From Bicyclus anynana (taxonomy: Eukaryota; Arthropoda; Insecta; Lepidoptera; Nymphalidae): a stretch of 64,000 bases of DNA. Shown in pieces: positions 20,804 through 38,303 of this stretch. A program made the translations under genes and the position numbers. The notes beneath the pieces were generated by a model, which saw only the letters and a list, made by a program, of their open reading frames with translations, was not told the origin of the DNA and searched no databases. The number at the start of each line of letters is the position of its first letter. Within the stretch, counting starts at the first letter, position 1. The stretch covers positions 13,675,561-13,739,560 of the forward strand of contig NC_069093.1 of assembly GCF_947172395.1 (NCBI RefSeq), given 5' to 3'.

Positions 20804-22213
20804 ATGTCTTCCGGGAGCTTTCCTTCTTCTTGGAAGGATGCTCAAGTCATTCCACTACCCAAAAAATTAAATCCTTCCTGCTTTTCTGACTATAGGCCTA
20901 TTTCCATCCTCCCATTCCTTTCGAAAGTTTTTGAGCGTTTAGTCCATCGTCAATTAAGCCTTTTCCTAACCCGACAGAATCTTTTAAATCCTTTTCAATC
21001 TGGTTTCCGCACTGGTCATAGTACGACTACTGCATTAGTAAAAATTACCGAAGATATTCGTTTTAATATGGACAATCAGTGTGTCACAGTGTTGGCCTTA
21101 CTAGATTTCAGCAATGCATTTAATAATGTCGATTTCGAACTTCTACTAGCCAAACTAGCTTCTCTCAACATATCTCCTAATGTGATTGACTGGTTTCATA
21201 GTTACTTGTTCGGACGTCGGCAGCGTGTGCGAGTCAATGACTCTGTATCTGATTGGTGCACAATTTCTGCCGGCGTACCGCAAGGTGGCGTGTTGTCTCC
21301 TCTTCTTTTTTCTCTTTTTATAAGTTCTATTACTCTTCAACTTACCTCGCTCTATCACTTGTATGCAGATGATCTCCAAATATATGCTCAGTCCAAACTG
21401 GCTGATTTACCCAATGCAATAGATGCCATAAATAAAGATTTAGATTATATAGTGCAATGGAGTAAGTCTTATGGCCTTAAAGTCAATCCGTCTAAAACCC
21501 AAGTTATTATTATAGGCAGTCACAGTTTGGTTGCACGTATTGACTGGGATAATATTCCTTATGTAATCTTTGATGGAACGCGTGTGCCATTTAGTGACAC
21601 GGTTAAAAATCTCGGAGTTACTTTTGACAAGTATTTCACTTGGGCCCCTCAGGTAAGCAGAGTAAGTGGGAAGGTGTTTGCATCCGTGGGGTCACTTCGT
21701 AGGTTACGAAACTTCCTTCCTTTATCTACTAAAATTGCGCTTGCACAATCTCTCCTGTTACCAATTCTCGATTACGCGGACACTTGTTATCTAAATTTGA
21801 GTGAAGAATTACTGGATAAACTTGAGCGCATTCAGAATGTTTGTATAAGATTCATATTTGGACTTCGCAAATATGACCATGTTTCCGAATTTCGCGAAAA
21901 ACTCAAGTGGCCCTCGATCCGCCTTCGCAGGAATACTCACATTCTGTCTTTTTTGTATAATGTCCTGTTTAATCCTACGACTCCGATTTATTTAAAAGAG
22001 CGTTTTAGCTTTCTAAGTGATACTCACTGTCGCTCCCTTCGCTCCGAAGACAACCTAATCTTAAAAATTCCTTCCCATAATACTTCCTTCTATTCTAAAT
22101 CCTTTTCTGTTAAAGCTGCTCGGCTCTGGAATTCATTGCCCTTAGACACTCGGCGTGCCCAATCTCTAACCTCTTTCAAACGGCTGGTAAACATGCACTT
22201 TTTTCCTCCCTGA
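20804..22213 (+). CDS. Reverse transcriptase of a truncated non-LTR retrotransposon
   Basis: An uninterrupted 469-codon frame. It shows SDYRPISILPFLSKVFER near residue 28, the aspartate-bearing LDFSNAFNNVDF near 97, SAGVPQGGVLSPLLFSLF near 155 and the catalytic YADD in LYADDLQIYAQ near 190, in the order expected of a LINE RT palm and fingers; a LINE C-terminal region follows and the frame ends MHFFPP. The frame is open upstream to 20762 and the first ATG is internal to the original protein, so 20804 is not a true start. Endonuclease domain and ORF1 are absent. The lack of any stop or frameshift over 1.4 kb suggests a recent insertion. It is not a host gene. Confidence 0.9.
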   Translation: MSSGSFPSSWKDAQVIPLPKKLNPSCFSDYRPISILPFLSKVFERLVHRQLSLFLTRQNLLNPFQSGFRTGHSTTTALVKITEDIRFNMDNQCVTVLALLDFSNAFNNVDFELLLAKLASLNISPNVIDWFHSYLFGRRQRVRVNDSVSDWCTISAGVPQGGVLSPLLFSLFISSITLQLTSLYHLYADDLQIYAQSKLADLPNAIDAINKDLDYIVQWSKSYGLKVNPSKTQVIIIGSHSLVARIDWDNIPYVIFDGTRVPFSDTVKNLGVTFDKYFTWAPQVSRVSGKVFASVGSLRRLRNFLPLSTKIALAQSLLLPILDYADTCYLNLSEELLDKLERIQNVCIRFIFGLRKYDHVSEFREKLKWPSIRLRRNTHILSFLYNVLFNPTTPIYLKERFSFLSDTHCRSLRSEDNLILKIPSHNTSFYSKSFSVKAARLWNSLPLDTRRAQSLTSFKRLVNMHFFPP

Positions 22214-22355
22214 TCTTTTAATATAACTTATTAATCCAAATTACGCTTGTATGTGTATGTTTTATTTATTAATCATTTTTGTATTATTTTGTTTATTTAT
22301 TTTTCTTTTGTGTCTTCCCTTAGATGCCGTCTTGTTTTTATGTTTTGCAGGTTTT

Positions 22356-22412
22356 CATGTATGTATGTATGTGTGTATGTATGTATGTATGTATGTATGT
22401 ATATATGTATTT
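22356..22412 (+). repeat. (GTAT)n microsatellite
   Basis: Runs of GTATGTATGTAT with a GTGT interruption in the retrotransposon 3' UTR. Confidence 0.85.
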
Positions 22413-22709
22413 CTTTGTATATATGTATGATGTAGTTAAGTATAGTCTATGTATAATTATTATGTACTATTGCTTAATATTTATGTATTTAAATTACTTA
22501 ACTTTTCTTATTTTTTGTGTGCGTATACCCGAATCGGTGCTTACGTTTTTTTTTTCTCTTCCACAGTGGTTGTCTGGAAGAGATCGCTCTTTAGCGATAA
22601 GACCGCCATTTGTACATTAGTTTCTAAGTGTTATTATAAGTTATTGTTTATTTTTGTTTTTAATGTACAATAAAGTATATTTCTTCTTCTTCTTCTTCTT
22701 CTTCTTCTT

Positions 22710-24120
22710 GACAAACAAAAACAAACTTGCTAATATCATCAGGAGGGCAAAGCGTCATGAAATAAATTGACTCATGTGATATAATAGACAGTTTTTCACA
22801 CAATAAATGAGCATCTGTTACAATACATCCTATTGTATGAAAGTCGTACACAAAGTTCTGAACCACAATACCAGAAACACGTGATAGAAAAGTATTATTT
22901 CATTGTGGTATAAAAAACATGTGATGGAAATAGTATTGTGGTAACGTAACGTAAAAGCGTATACGTTTCAAATTGTAATAATGAATTAAGCCATGAAAGC
23001 CAGACAGACGGGCTATAAACGTTTTGTACTGTAAGCGAGAGGCAAGCTGTTATAAAAGGGTAGCGAAATCACGATGCGGGAGAGTACACGGACGTATAAA
23101 AATAAACACATAACGTAATAGTAGTATTTAAGTGTGTAGTCATTCATCGTAACCGTGTGTTGCTTAATGATGATCGAGACAATTAGAATAGAATTGAATA
23201 GAATATTACTGTTGTTTTGAACTCTGCGTGGACAGATATATCGAGCGATATGAATCTGATTACATTCTATGGAAATTTAGCCCGTTTGGTCATCCATTGC
23301 AGGACATAGACCTTTTGAAAGTATTTCAATTCTTAAAAGGACTTGTGTCTCGTGTATCGACTCCTAGCAAGTATCGAAACGTTCAAATGTTCGTACTTCA
23401 TTCATACTTTGTATGTTGTACTATGTAGTCGTTAAGTTAGAAATGGCAAAACACTCTAGGAAAGCTTTCATGTTCATAAGTGTCAATCCTGTCACGTATG
23501 ATGATAAAAGCTTAATACATAAGTGTAGACACCTAAAAGGCACTTCAGAATGTCATAACTCCTAATTCATAACTCATCATACGAATGGTTTATAACCTCT
23601 TGCAGTTTCATAATGATGTTAGGTTTGTTGCACTCTTAAGTCATTTGTATTGAAAGAAACCCCATCCTCTGTGAGAGGAAGCTTGTGCGATACTGAAAAG
23701 CAAGATCTCAATCGCGACGGTGAATAATGATTTCCGTTCATCATTAAAAATTGAGATTTTTTGATGGATTCAATTAATTGCATTATCATAATGAGTAAGT
23801 TTACCGTACATATTTGATAGTTAAATAAAACATTACTTGCACACGTTAACCAAACGAAGTTACACGTAACACGTGTGCTCCTAAATCACAAAACAAACTA
23901 TGACGCAAATGAAACACGGTTCGAGCGTGAAGACACAAGTAGCGTAGAACAAAATCTGACTAAGCTTTTTTCTGTTAGTTACAATGGTCAAGGGCAATAG
24001 AATCAAAACCGTCTTTATGTCTATACATCATCTATACCGTCATTATCGTCTTTATTTATACTTTAACGTACTTATCGTAACGTATAGTTTTAAGAGTTTA
24101 ATGCCCAGTTTCACTAATGA
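22710..24120. other. Gene-free stretch
   Basis: AT-rich with no recognised repeat and no supported gene. Two nearby words, TATTATTTCATTGTGGTATA and its neighbour near 22910, are weakly repeated. Confidence 0.35.
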
Positions 24121-24158
24121 TCCACAATATTTAAGGGGGGTCCCTTAAATATTGTGGA
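24121..24158. repeat. Perfect 17-bp hairpin
   Basis: TCCACAATATTTAAGGG (24121-24137), loop GGGT, CCCTTAAATATTGTGGA (24142-24158). Perfect pairing. Confidence 0.85.
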
Positions 24159-24275
24159 GCATATTAGCACATGTAGAGGCCAGTTAGGAGACCTACTTTC
24201 TTCTGTCTATTACGTCTGTTATTGAATACCTAATTTTGTTTTTGTTACCTAGTTTTTGCAATTGCACGTTGTAGA

Positions 24276-24408
24276 GTCAACATCTCCTGAGGATGCTCCG
24301 GTTTCGGGGTGAAACGTACGTAGAGAGTATTTTGCCGGACCCGGGTGACGTTGTCGCATGGGTTCGTCGACTTTTCGCGGATGATAGCAAAATAAATAAA
24401 TCATTATA
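24276..24408 (+). mobile_element. Retroelement tail-like repeat with hammerhead-like core, copy 2
   Basis: About 90% identical by eye to 1855-1988 from CATCTCCTGAGGATGCTCCG to ATAGCAAAATAAATAAATCA. Core elements: CTGAGGA, a possible stem GCTCC/GGGGT, GAAA, a self-pairing ACGTACGT, then GAGA able to pair with the upstream TCTC. See findings. Confidence 0.55.
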
Positions 24409-25336
24409 GAATACCTAATAGTTTGATCTTGGTTCTTGATCAGCTCAATAATTTTTGTAGCATTTAAGTTTTATTATTTTATGTCCAATTGTAAATTTAT
24501 TTCTAATATCGGTACTCATATCAGTTGAAAATTAAAAATTTAACCTACAGATTAAAGAGTTTCATCAGTTAATACGGTTTGTGCTAACAATGTCATTTAA
24601 TCATTACATTATCAATAGCTTAATGAGTTGTAATTGTAAATATTTTGTCTTCAATTATTGTTTTCTTTAAATAACTTAATGTTTATTTTCACTGATCCAT
24701 GATTCATTTGGTACTTTTATGTAGTCGTTACTTGATAGTACGCACTTTAATAATTATGACTCATCGTCGGTTGATTGTACGTGTAGACTTCAACCTTGTA
24801 GTTGTAGATTAAGAAAAATGTTTTCCTAGGGTACAACTCATTATGCATTCGATTCTAATGTCGTTTACCTTCATAACAATACACAATTTAATTGAAATGA
24901 AATGAAACGAAGCAAAAGTAACGCGCTTTATTATGAGTCTAAATAATCCATCATTATGTTTCTTTTATATTTTATATAGAAGATTTCACATTGGTTAAGA
25001 AAGTCTAGACTCTCGATCATTACCATTCAATACAAAACATCGTCAGACGTCATAAACAACTTTTTAGAAAGTAATTCAAGAAGACCAGTCGGCCACTACC
25101 CTACTGCACTTATCTCAAATCGTCGCCTGGCCCGTGTTCCGACGCCTGTGTCCGCGACTCTCGGAGTTATAATACGGACAATGGGCGACACTTTATGGCC
25201 AGACGGTTTGTAGGGTTGCCATAATCTTCCAAGTATTAAAATATATAAATAAGATCGTCTGCAACATCTGAACGAGGTTATTGTACTACATCTTGCCATA
25301 TTGCTTAATTTTTCAAGCAAAAACATCAACAATGAT

Positions 25337-25337
<1 letters not shown>

Positions 25338-25433
<96 letters not shown>
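25338..25433 (+). repeat. (TCA)n microsatellite, about 32 units
   Basis: An uninterrupted trinucleotide run of about 96 bases. Open frames over it (poly-Ser or poly-Met) are artefacts of the repeat. Similar short (CAT)n runs elsewhere here are LINE tails, so this may be an expanded tail, but no LINE body adjoins it. Confidence 0.95.
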
Positions 25434-28400
25434 GATCTTTTTAACAGTCGTCTAAAGGATCAGGAAACCCTTTTCATAGGAGAAGATATATGTAACTTAG
25501 ACCCACCACGCTGGTGGTTTAACTAAACGATGTGTGATGGTGTAATTATGTGGAACAAAATGTAACTCTCATTTTTTAAGCCTTTCTATTTCTTTATTAA
25601 ACTTTCTATAGTTCATAGATTAAGTGAACCAACGTGAGATCAATGGTGGTGTAAACCTCCCACATATTGAAGCCTTGATCAGATATCTTCAGTGTCACGA
25701 CTTAAAAACTTACAAGACCGATTCCAAACTAAAACCTGGTATCCACTTTAACAAGAAACATTGTCTAGCTTGTTAGACATTCACATAGTATTGTTGCAGA
25801 AAATGTAGAATTAATAAATAATCAACAACTTTTTGTTGAAGAATCTGTTTTATTTAACTGTCCTAAGAAATTGAAGTTTCAGTTTTTGCTAGACAGAGTA
25901 ACAGGTTCCGGTAATATTTTTCTTATGAATAAACAATGAGATGAATGATGAATAAACACTGTATGAATAACGTTTAAGTTCCGGTCCAATTTTTCCGGAA
26001 TATCTTATTGGACTGAACAAAACCGTTACTAAATCAATCATCCCTTTCTATAATTTCTATCACTTTTAATAAATTTCTTTAGCCATGCATCTAAGTTAAA
26101 AGGCATGATACAAAATGAATTATTTTAATTAGTACAGATTTTTTTTTTCTTCCGTGAATTTAACTTTTGATTTTTTATTCAACTGAAAAAGAAAAAAAAT
26201 CAAAAGAAGTAAATAGTTGAAGCGTGTTTTGAAAACGTAAACTAAGGAAAACCTTGTAAACTAACATCGACCTGTTTCTTTGGCCTTCTTCTTTGATCAG
26301 CCTTAACTGTAATTGTAGACAAATAACAATTCATCAAGACAATCAGCCCTGTTAATCTGCTTTGCTTTATTTTATTTCATTTGTTCGTTTCGGAATTTCG
26401 TTAGCGTGGATTCGTACCGTTTTTGCATATTATTACGTCTTTTATCCCCTCTGTCGTTTCCGTGAAACTGTGATTTGCTTACATTGTGAAGTTTAAAATG
26501 TTCTAGTAATGTATTATGGCCTATAATCTTAGCAACCTTTGATTCTGTTTTTTTTAAAGTTCATGATGAATTCACTAAAGTTTCATGCAAATATTGCAAC
26601 CATTTTCTTACTTATCCTATAAAATCTATGGTATTTTTTTAATAATGCACTATATTTTCGTATCACTCACGCGTACCATGTAATGTTGTTTATTTAACTT
26701 TTCCTTAACTTTGTTTCCAAAGTTTTGTGCCAACTTTAACCCAGTTTGGTTTCGCGTTATTGAATAAAAAAGTTTATTTAATTTAGGAAAAGAATGACAG
26801 CTTATACATATTTTGGGTAATCTCGAATTTGAATTAGATTTTTTTTTATGGTAAACCAACTTACAGAGTTAGATAAATAATTGCGTGTAGGAATACTATA
26901 ATATAGGCATAGACAATTTAGTTCAAATCAATCTTAATGAAACCAAGAGCGATTTAAATTGGATGCGCAGTATTCTTACCAAATGGAAGCCCTTATCACT
27001 TACACACCAATCAGCCCTAATTGGTATCTGCCAGGATGTCGTATTCAATGTGACACGAGGGATGAATATCGTGCATGCGACTTGCACGCAAACCCGCGTT
27101 TGCTAATATGACTTCTATGCTATTGGATATAAGAGTCACGATAATCCACCGACTGCTCTTGTGTGGCCTAATATACTCGTGTCTAGTACGTATTGTATGG
27201 CTGATTGAAACTGCATTCTCCTCTTGTCGTCGTCAGATAGTTTTCATCTATTCCATTCTTTACCTTTTTATTTATGAATGTCAATATGATCTACTTTGTC
27301 ATCGGGTTTCATTAAATGAGTTTCAATCAATAGAAGCGTTGTTTTACTAATATTTGCTACGATTTTAATTGAATGCTTGGAACGATTGGAGGTCTAATGG
27401 GTAATTTCATGAATTTTGCATGAAAGGTTGGAAATTTTGTAATTCTGGAAAATGTTTATCGTGTCCGTGAGCTATATTGTTATATGTATATACGAAATAC
27501 AGTCGTCGTTATACCTTTATAGTATACGATAGTTTTATTGGTTTTGATGTGGTGCCAAAATTTTCAAAATTGTTGTAGCTAGATTCACGATTGAGTTATT
27601 CTATGCATTTTTATATCGGTTATTTTTAGTGTCTGTATTTTACATACATTGAATATGCTAGTATCAACCTTTATGATGAATTTTTCGACTATTTGTTTTT
27701 TTTTTTTGGAATATTATTCTCGGCCTCAAATGTGTAATGCAACGGTCTCAAATCTCGTTAAAAATCTCTGAAAACTTCATAAAAGCTTTTTCGCAGTCAC
27801 CGAGATCGACATTCTGAGATAATGACTTAAGTTGAGTAGCTGTTTGTAAAGTTTATGTAGGAACTCGTAAAACCTGAGCGTGTTTCTTCGAAGTCCGTGA
27901 TTTATGTGAATAAGAAACTAGTTTTTGTCTGCGACTTCGTTTGCTTAGGATTATCTCACTATACCTACTTATGCAATTTTTCGTATATTCAATTATTGTA
28001 GTGCATAACAAAGAACTAGGCAAAAGTAAGGTAAGGTGTAATATGATTTTCATTATGAGATTCAAGAGGAAGGTATAAGCGTATAGGTTAAATTGTTTTT
28101 CACGCGAACGAAGTCGCGGGCCTCCGCTAGTAGTTTTACAAATTCTGAAACATCATGTAAATGATTTATTTTTGTACTGGAATTAATTAGTGTTATTAGA
28201 TAATAATTAAAGGAAAACCAGTGAACAAAGCAGGAAATTTCGTGATAAATATGAAAGCTTATTACGAAATTCTGCATAATGTTTAACAGTAATACAATAC
28301 TATGTATACCCCACAGGTTCGCCCACGTTTCAGGTATATCGGGGTATATGTGCTTATCCAGACTTTAATCTAATATCTACACTTCGTATGCTCTTTGACC

Positions 28401-28608
28401 TCTTTAATCCAGCCCTGTCGCAAAAACCGTTCTAAGCAGACATCTACTAAATAAACCTGCCAATTTCATCAGCCAAGCAGTATTCGAGATTTAGTAATAT
28501 TATCTTCTGCTACATACATAAAATTAAGATTTCGAAAATTTAATTTCATTCAAATCCGTTCAAACTATATGGCGTGATTTAATAACATTCATCCAAAGAT
28601 ACCTCTAT
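25434..28608. other. Gene-free stretch, repeat-poor
   Basis: About 3.2 kb without coding signal. Short relics only: CTGCGACTTCGTTTGCTTAG near 27930 and CGAACGAAGTCGCGGGCCTC near 28102, both Helitron-like. It may be intron 1 of Rac1 or intergenic. Confidence 0.4.
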
Positions 28609-28760
28609 ACCATTGGTTCCCAAAGTGGACCCCCAAGGGTCCACGGGAGACTCAACAGGGGTCTACATTGGCGTGACAAAAAAAATGGGGTTCACGGTTC
28701 GTAAGAGGGTGTCCATGAAATGTTATCTAGTTTCATACTGAATGGGGTGCTTTCTAAATA
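28609..28760. repeat. Possible DNA-transposon end
   Basis: ACCATTGGTTCCCAAAGTGG and the palindromic GGACCCCCAAGGGTCC resemble the ends of some hAT elements, but no partner end is visible. Confidence 0.25.
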
Positions 28761-29386
28761 AAAGAAGTGTGAATTTATTGGATCCTTGTGCTGTGAGTAG
28801 ATGGTAAATGATTAAAAGTAAAGTTGGATGGAATCATTTTATTCATTGGCCAGTTTTGGGGTTTTTACATCCACTCAAAGCACAATGAATTCAGCCATAA
28901 TTCAGCAATTAGTTCTCACCTTTTATTTCGAAAACTGATAATCTTATTGTTTGGAACTGAGTCGCAACAGAAGTTTCAATAGTTAGATATACATATTTTA
29001 TAGAATTTTGGAAAATGGTAATGTAGTTGTAGCTGTAGAAAGCTGAAGAAAGCTTAGGATACGAACGTTAGCATTCATTATATTAGTTAGATTACTTAGT
29101 CTAGTGTTTTAATACTTTAAACATCCTCCATTCTCGCTATGGGTAAAACGTGCTCGAGTACCTACCGTGTTTTTTTTTTTTAGGTCAACCTAGTTACCAA
29201 GGGCGTTATTTATGCATCGTTCGTAATCCGACTGAGTAATTTCGTCGAGGTTGCGATAAAATTAGGCCGGCACGTCGGGCCGGTACTCCAATATTTTTCA
29301 TTACAGTATACACTCGTACCGCTGCGGTATGAACGGCAATTGCCAATATTGTTGCGTCATAAGAGGTCTGGAAAATGAAAAGCTAA

Positions 29387-29662
29387 ACCTCTGCCTCCGA
29401 TTCCGGAGGGTGTGGGTTCGAATCCTGTCCAGGATATGCACCTCTAACTTTTTAGTTGTGTGCATTTTAAGAAATTAAATATCACGTGTCTCAAACGGTG
29501 AAGGAAAACGTCGTGAGGAAACCTGCATACCAGAGAATTCTCTGCGTGTGTGAAGTCTGCCAATCCGCATTGGGCCAGCGTGGTGGACTAAGGCCTAATC
29601 CCTCTCATTCTGAGAGGAGACTTGAGCTCAGCAGTGAGCCGAATATGGGTTGATAATGATGA
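29387..29662 (+). mobile_element. SINE family A, slightly 5'-truncated
   Basis: Begins ACCTCTGCCTCCGATTCCGG, has the B-box GGGTTCGAATCC and runs to ATATGGGTTGATAATGATGA. Little diverged from the other young copies. Confidence 0.85.
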
Positions 29663-29777
29663 CGTAATATATATTCGATTAGTATTATCAAGTGTTTTTA
29701 AAGAAAATATAGTATACTTATGATGTCAAAAAATGTTTTAATTCGACAATGATGCTTGTAAATGTTTGGGTTATTAT

Positions 29778-29935
29778 GGTAGGCGTCCACAGATCCGCAT
29801 CTTACGTATCGGACGAATCGCATCAAACGTATTCTTTGTTATAGAAAGTCATACAAGTGCGTACTGATCCTCATCGTACGGATCGCACGAATCTATCGTA
29901 AAATTAAAAATTCATATTACGCGATGCGTCCTTTA
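29778..29935 (+). mobile_element. MITE family M2, copy 3
   Basis: TATGGTAGGCGTCCACAGAT at the left, GTCATACAAGTGCG and CGTACGGATCGCACGAATCT inside, CGCGATGCGTCC at the right. Same blocks as 3629-3790 in inverse orientation. Confidence 0.5.
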
Positions 29936-31288
29936 GTCATTAATAACCATTTTAACTGACTGCCTCACTACAGGACCAGGGCATTCCTTACAATTACCAT
30001 TATCTAGTCTAACTGACGTACCATACGTTCACCGTCTCTAAGCAGCAATGCCGTGTTCAGCAGGGTTATTATGTAACTCGGTGTACCATTCAAGTAATCA
30101 GTCACTACGTCGTTTTTCATCGTATTTTCGTTTTTGCAATCATCTAACTTTGTGTTTTCAACGAAATGACACAATAAACGTCATTTTACGTAAAGTAACA
30201 TTAGGCTAGTAGTGGTAGAAGCAGGTAGGAACGTTATTTTAACGAAAAACTGATATTTACGTAATTTTGTTGAAATATTCATGTTAGACGATAGTTAAAA
30301 CAAAAATCATTGCCACTTGATGACAAATGACATATTCAAGGTAATTTAATAGAAAAAACTATATTAGATAATCACAAAAACGAAAATACGACAACAATCG
30401 ATGTAGTGACTCATTGTTTGAATGGTACACTGAGATACATAATAAGGCCGCTGGTCTGAAAGAAATGGTTACGGGGAAATTAATGGCACATGAAAAAAGT
30501 TGCAATACAAACTGTAGCACTTGTATTAACTTTATTCTCAGAAAGACACCGTGCATAGCGAATTACGCAGTGAAACGCAAACTTATTGACTAAAAAGAGG
30601 AATTTTAAAAAATTAATGAAAAAATTGCACTCTATAATATATATTTTCTTCAATTTATATTTTCTTTTCTACACAAGTCATGTCGTCAAAAGATCATGAA
30701 CGTTCAACATTATGACTCTTGCTTGCTGATGTTTTGTGTTATAAAGATTATTCCTTCCCACCTTTATAAACCGCTTAGGAACCCTTCCATATAACACTTA
30801 ATGTCTTCATGATATTACCAATTTATAGTCCCCATTAAAAACTCATGGATCGCAAAGTGTTTCACAGCCCTTTGTCTTCTTAGATAAAGATATTATAGCT
30901 ACATGATTTTAAATACAATAACTTGATACACATTTTCATTTATATGTTCTACTTAGCGGACAGCGACTTCATCTGCAAGGAAACCTTACCATTCTTTATT
31001 ATACTGTAAAAAATATATACGGTCGAATTGAGAAACCTCCTCCTTTTTTGAAGTCGGTTAAAAATAGCATATAATTTGCTAAGTAACCTCCTCTAGTTTC
31101 CAGTGAAAGACACTTGGGAAAACTCAGCTATTTTGAAATCAAATATACAATTTTGATAAATACTGAGAAAAAACTTTAATAAACCCACTGACAGGATATT
31201 TTTCCGCTTTATTTTACCCTACAATTTTGGATGGATATTTACAAAATATCATAATTTATCCTAAAATTAGAGAGATTAGAGCCTATTA
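29936..31288. other. Gene-free stretch
   Basis: No coding signal. A Helitron-like word (TTAGCGGACAGCGACTTCAT) at about 30954 and one inverted end of the GACTTCAAAAAAGGAGG repeat (31035-31062). Confidence 0.35.
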
Positions 31289-31581
31289 GAGCCGTGATAG
31301 CCCAGTGGATATGACCTCTGCCTCTGATTCCGGAGGGTGTGGGTTCGAATCCGGTCGGGGCATGCACCTCCAACTTTTCAGTTGTGTGCATTTTAAGAAA
31401 TTAAATATCACGTGTCTCAATCGGTGAAGGAAAACATCGTGAGGAAACCTGCATACCAGAGAATTATCCTAATTCTCTGCGTGTGTGAAGTCTGCCAATC
31501 TGCATTGGGCCAGCGTGGTGGACTATTGGCCATTGTGAGAGGAGACTCGAGCTCAGCAGTGAGCCGAATATGGGTTGATGA
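31289..31581 (+). mobile_element. SINE family A, full length
   Basis: The best copy for defining the family: head GAGCCGTGATAGCCCAGTGG, B-box GGGTTCGAATCCGG, TTTTCAGTTGTGTGCATTTT, AAGGAAAACATCGTGAGGAA, GGGCCAGCGTGGTGGACTA, and the tail CAGTGAGCCGAATATGGG. Confidence 0.9.
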
Positions 31582-31893
31582 CGTATCCTAAAATTTCAAG
31601 CCGCAGTAACTTTAGATTTTTTTTTTTTATTTATGTACCTGTCTTAATAAAAAAAAAAATGGTGTCCTATTTCCAAGAAATTCTATAGTAGTGAAGAGGA
31701 AAGATATTCATCAAAACATCCATTAATTAAAGGATCAGACTGAAGCGAGGTTGCATTTATATTTGAACCCTCTGCGTAATGAGCACTGCAAACTGATCTT
31801 TGCATTGCAGCTTCAATTTAAACTTTTTTAATTTCAGCCGTAGTTTAATCTATTTATTTAAGTATATAAAACAACCTGAGTTATTTATTCCTT

Positions 31894-32146
31894 GATAGCT
31901 GTGTTTGCCTAGTGGATATGACCTCGTAAGACGTAGGTTCGAATCCGGTCCGAGGCATGCATCTCCAACTTTCAGTTATGTGGATTGTAAGAAATTAAAT
32001 ATCACGTGTCTCAAACGGTGAGGGAAAAACATCGTGAGGATACCTGAGAATTTTCTCAATTCTCTAGAAGTCTGCCAATCCAATCCGCATTGGGCCAGCG
32101 TGGTGGACAATTGGCCTGACCCCTCTCAGTCTAAGAGGAGACTCGC
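31894..32146 (+). mobile_element. SINE family A, diverged
   Basis: GATAGCTGTGTTTGCCTAGT head, B-box AGGTTCGAATCCGG, shortened body, ends near CTAAGAGGAGACTCGCCTCT. Contains a doubled CCAATC word. Confidence 0.75.
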
Positions 32147-32342
32147 CTCTAAAAAAATCCATAACGCTGAAATGCCGAATCCCAGAGATGCATCAAAGTG
32201 GTTTTTAATCACTAATTGGGCCTAAAATTCACTAAATTTAGATTTCAATATTTGATCCTTCCTCGTTTCTCTATTATTATTTTGCTATTTACCTTGTACG
32301 TGATTGTCAACTATAGCAGTTTGCCAGACTATACTAACTATA

Positions 32343-32628
32343 CTCAGACCATTTATAGAAGGACCTGTATCGCACTCATAGTCACGAACAAAATTGTCTG
32401 TCATTTCCTGATGAAAACAAGCTTAGATTTGGTATTATCTTATACTAAACTAGTAGTTTTTGCCCGTTTTTTACACAATTCAATTACACAAAAAGGTATT
32501 TTTACGGAGCTCTTTAACCAACGAACACGATTACAACTATTTAACATCGATTCTATAGAGACAATTTTTATAGTCGCATTAGATCGTTGATCATATATTT
32601 TGACAGAAAAGTAACGTCTAGCGAGGCC
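32343..32628 (+). mobile_element. hAT-like MITE, copy 3, right end lost
   Basis: CTCAGACCATTTATAGAAGG start, then more than 90% identical to 9200-9509 by eye, ending abruptly at GTCTAGCGAGGCC where a LINE tail begins. Confidence 0.8.
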
Positions 32629-32790
32629 TATGATTTTTTAAATGAGGAACTGTTGAGTTTCTTGTCAGCTCTTCTCAGCAGAACCAGTCTTCCGAACTGG
32701 TAGTAGTCTTTACAAATGACGCCAATCTTGACGTTTTAAAAGTGCTTGTAAACTAAATCTGCATGATTGATTTTGATTGATTGAAGCTTG
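32629..32790 (+). mobile_element. LINE 3' UTR fragment
   Basis: AACTGTTGAGTTTCTTGTCA, CTTCCGAACTGGTAGTAG and AAAAGTGCTTGTAAACT match the 3' end after the LINE ORF at 62440-62890. It ends about 45 bases before a Rac1 exon. Confidence 0.65.
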
Positions 32791-32814
32791 CCTACTATAT
32801 GAAGGTTCATATGA

Positions 32815-38303
<5,489 letters not shown>

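Larger units (their letters stand above)
20780..22709 (+). mobile_element. Non-LTR retrotransposon, 5'-truncated, CR1/Jockey-like
   Basis: About 1.9 kb: reverse-transcriptase ORF (next entry), then a 3' UTR of about 470 bases with a (GTAT)n microsatellite (22356-22412) and an end AATAAAGTATATT followed by (TTC)n at 22681-22709. The coding part begins inside the reverse-transcriptase domain with no endonuclease, so the insertion is 5'-truncated. Clade assignment rests on general sequence flavour only. Confidence 0.85.

Noticed and set aside
25096..25526. Open frames of poly-Met or poly-Ser over 25338-25433
   Set aside because: They come from the (TCA)n microsatellite read in different frames; no protein similarity on either side.
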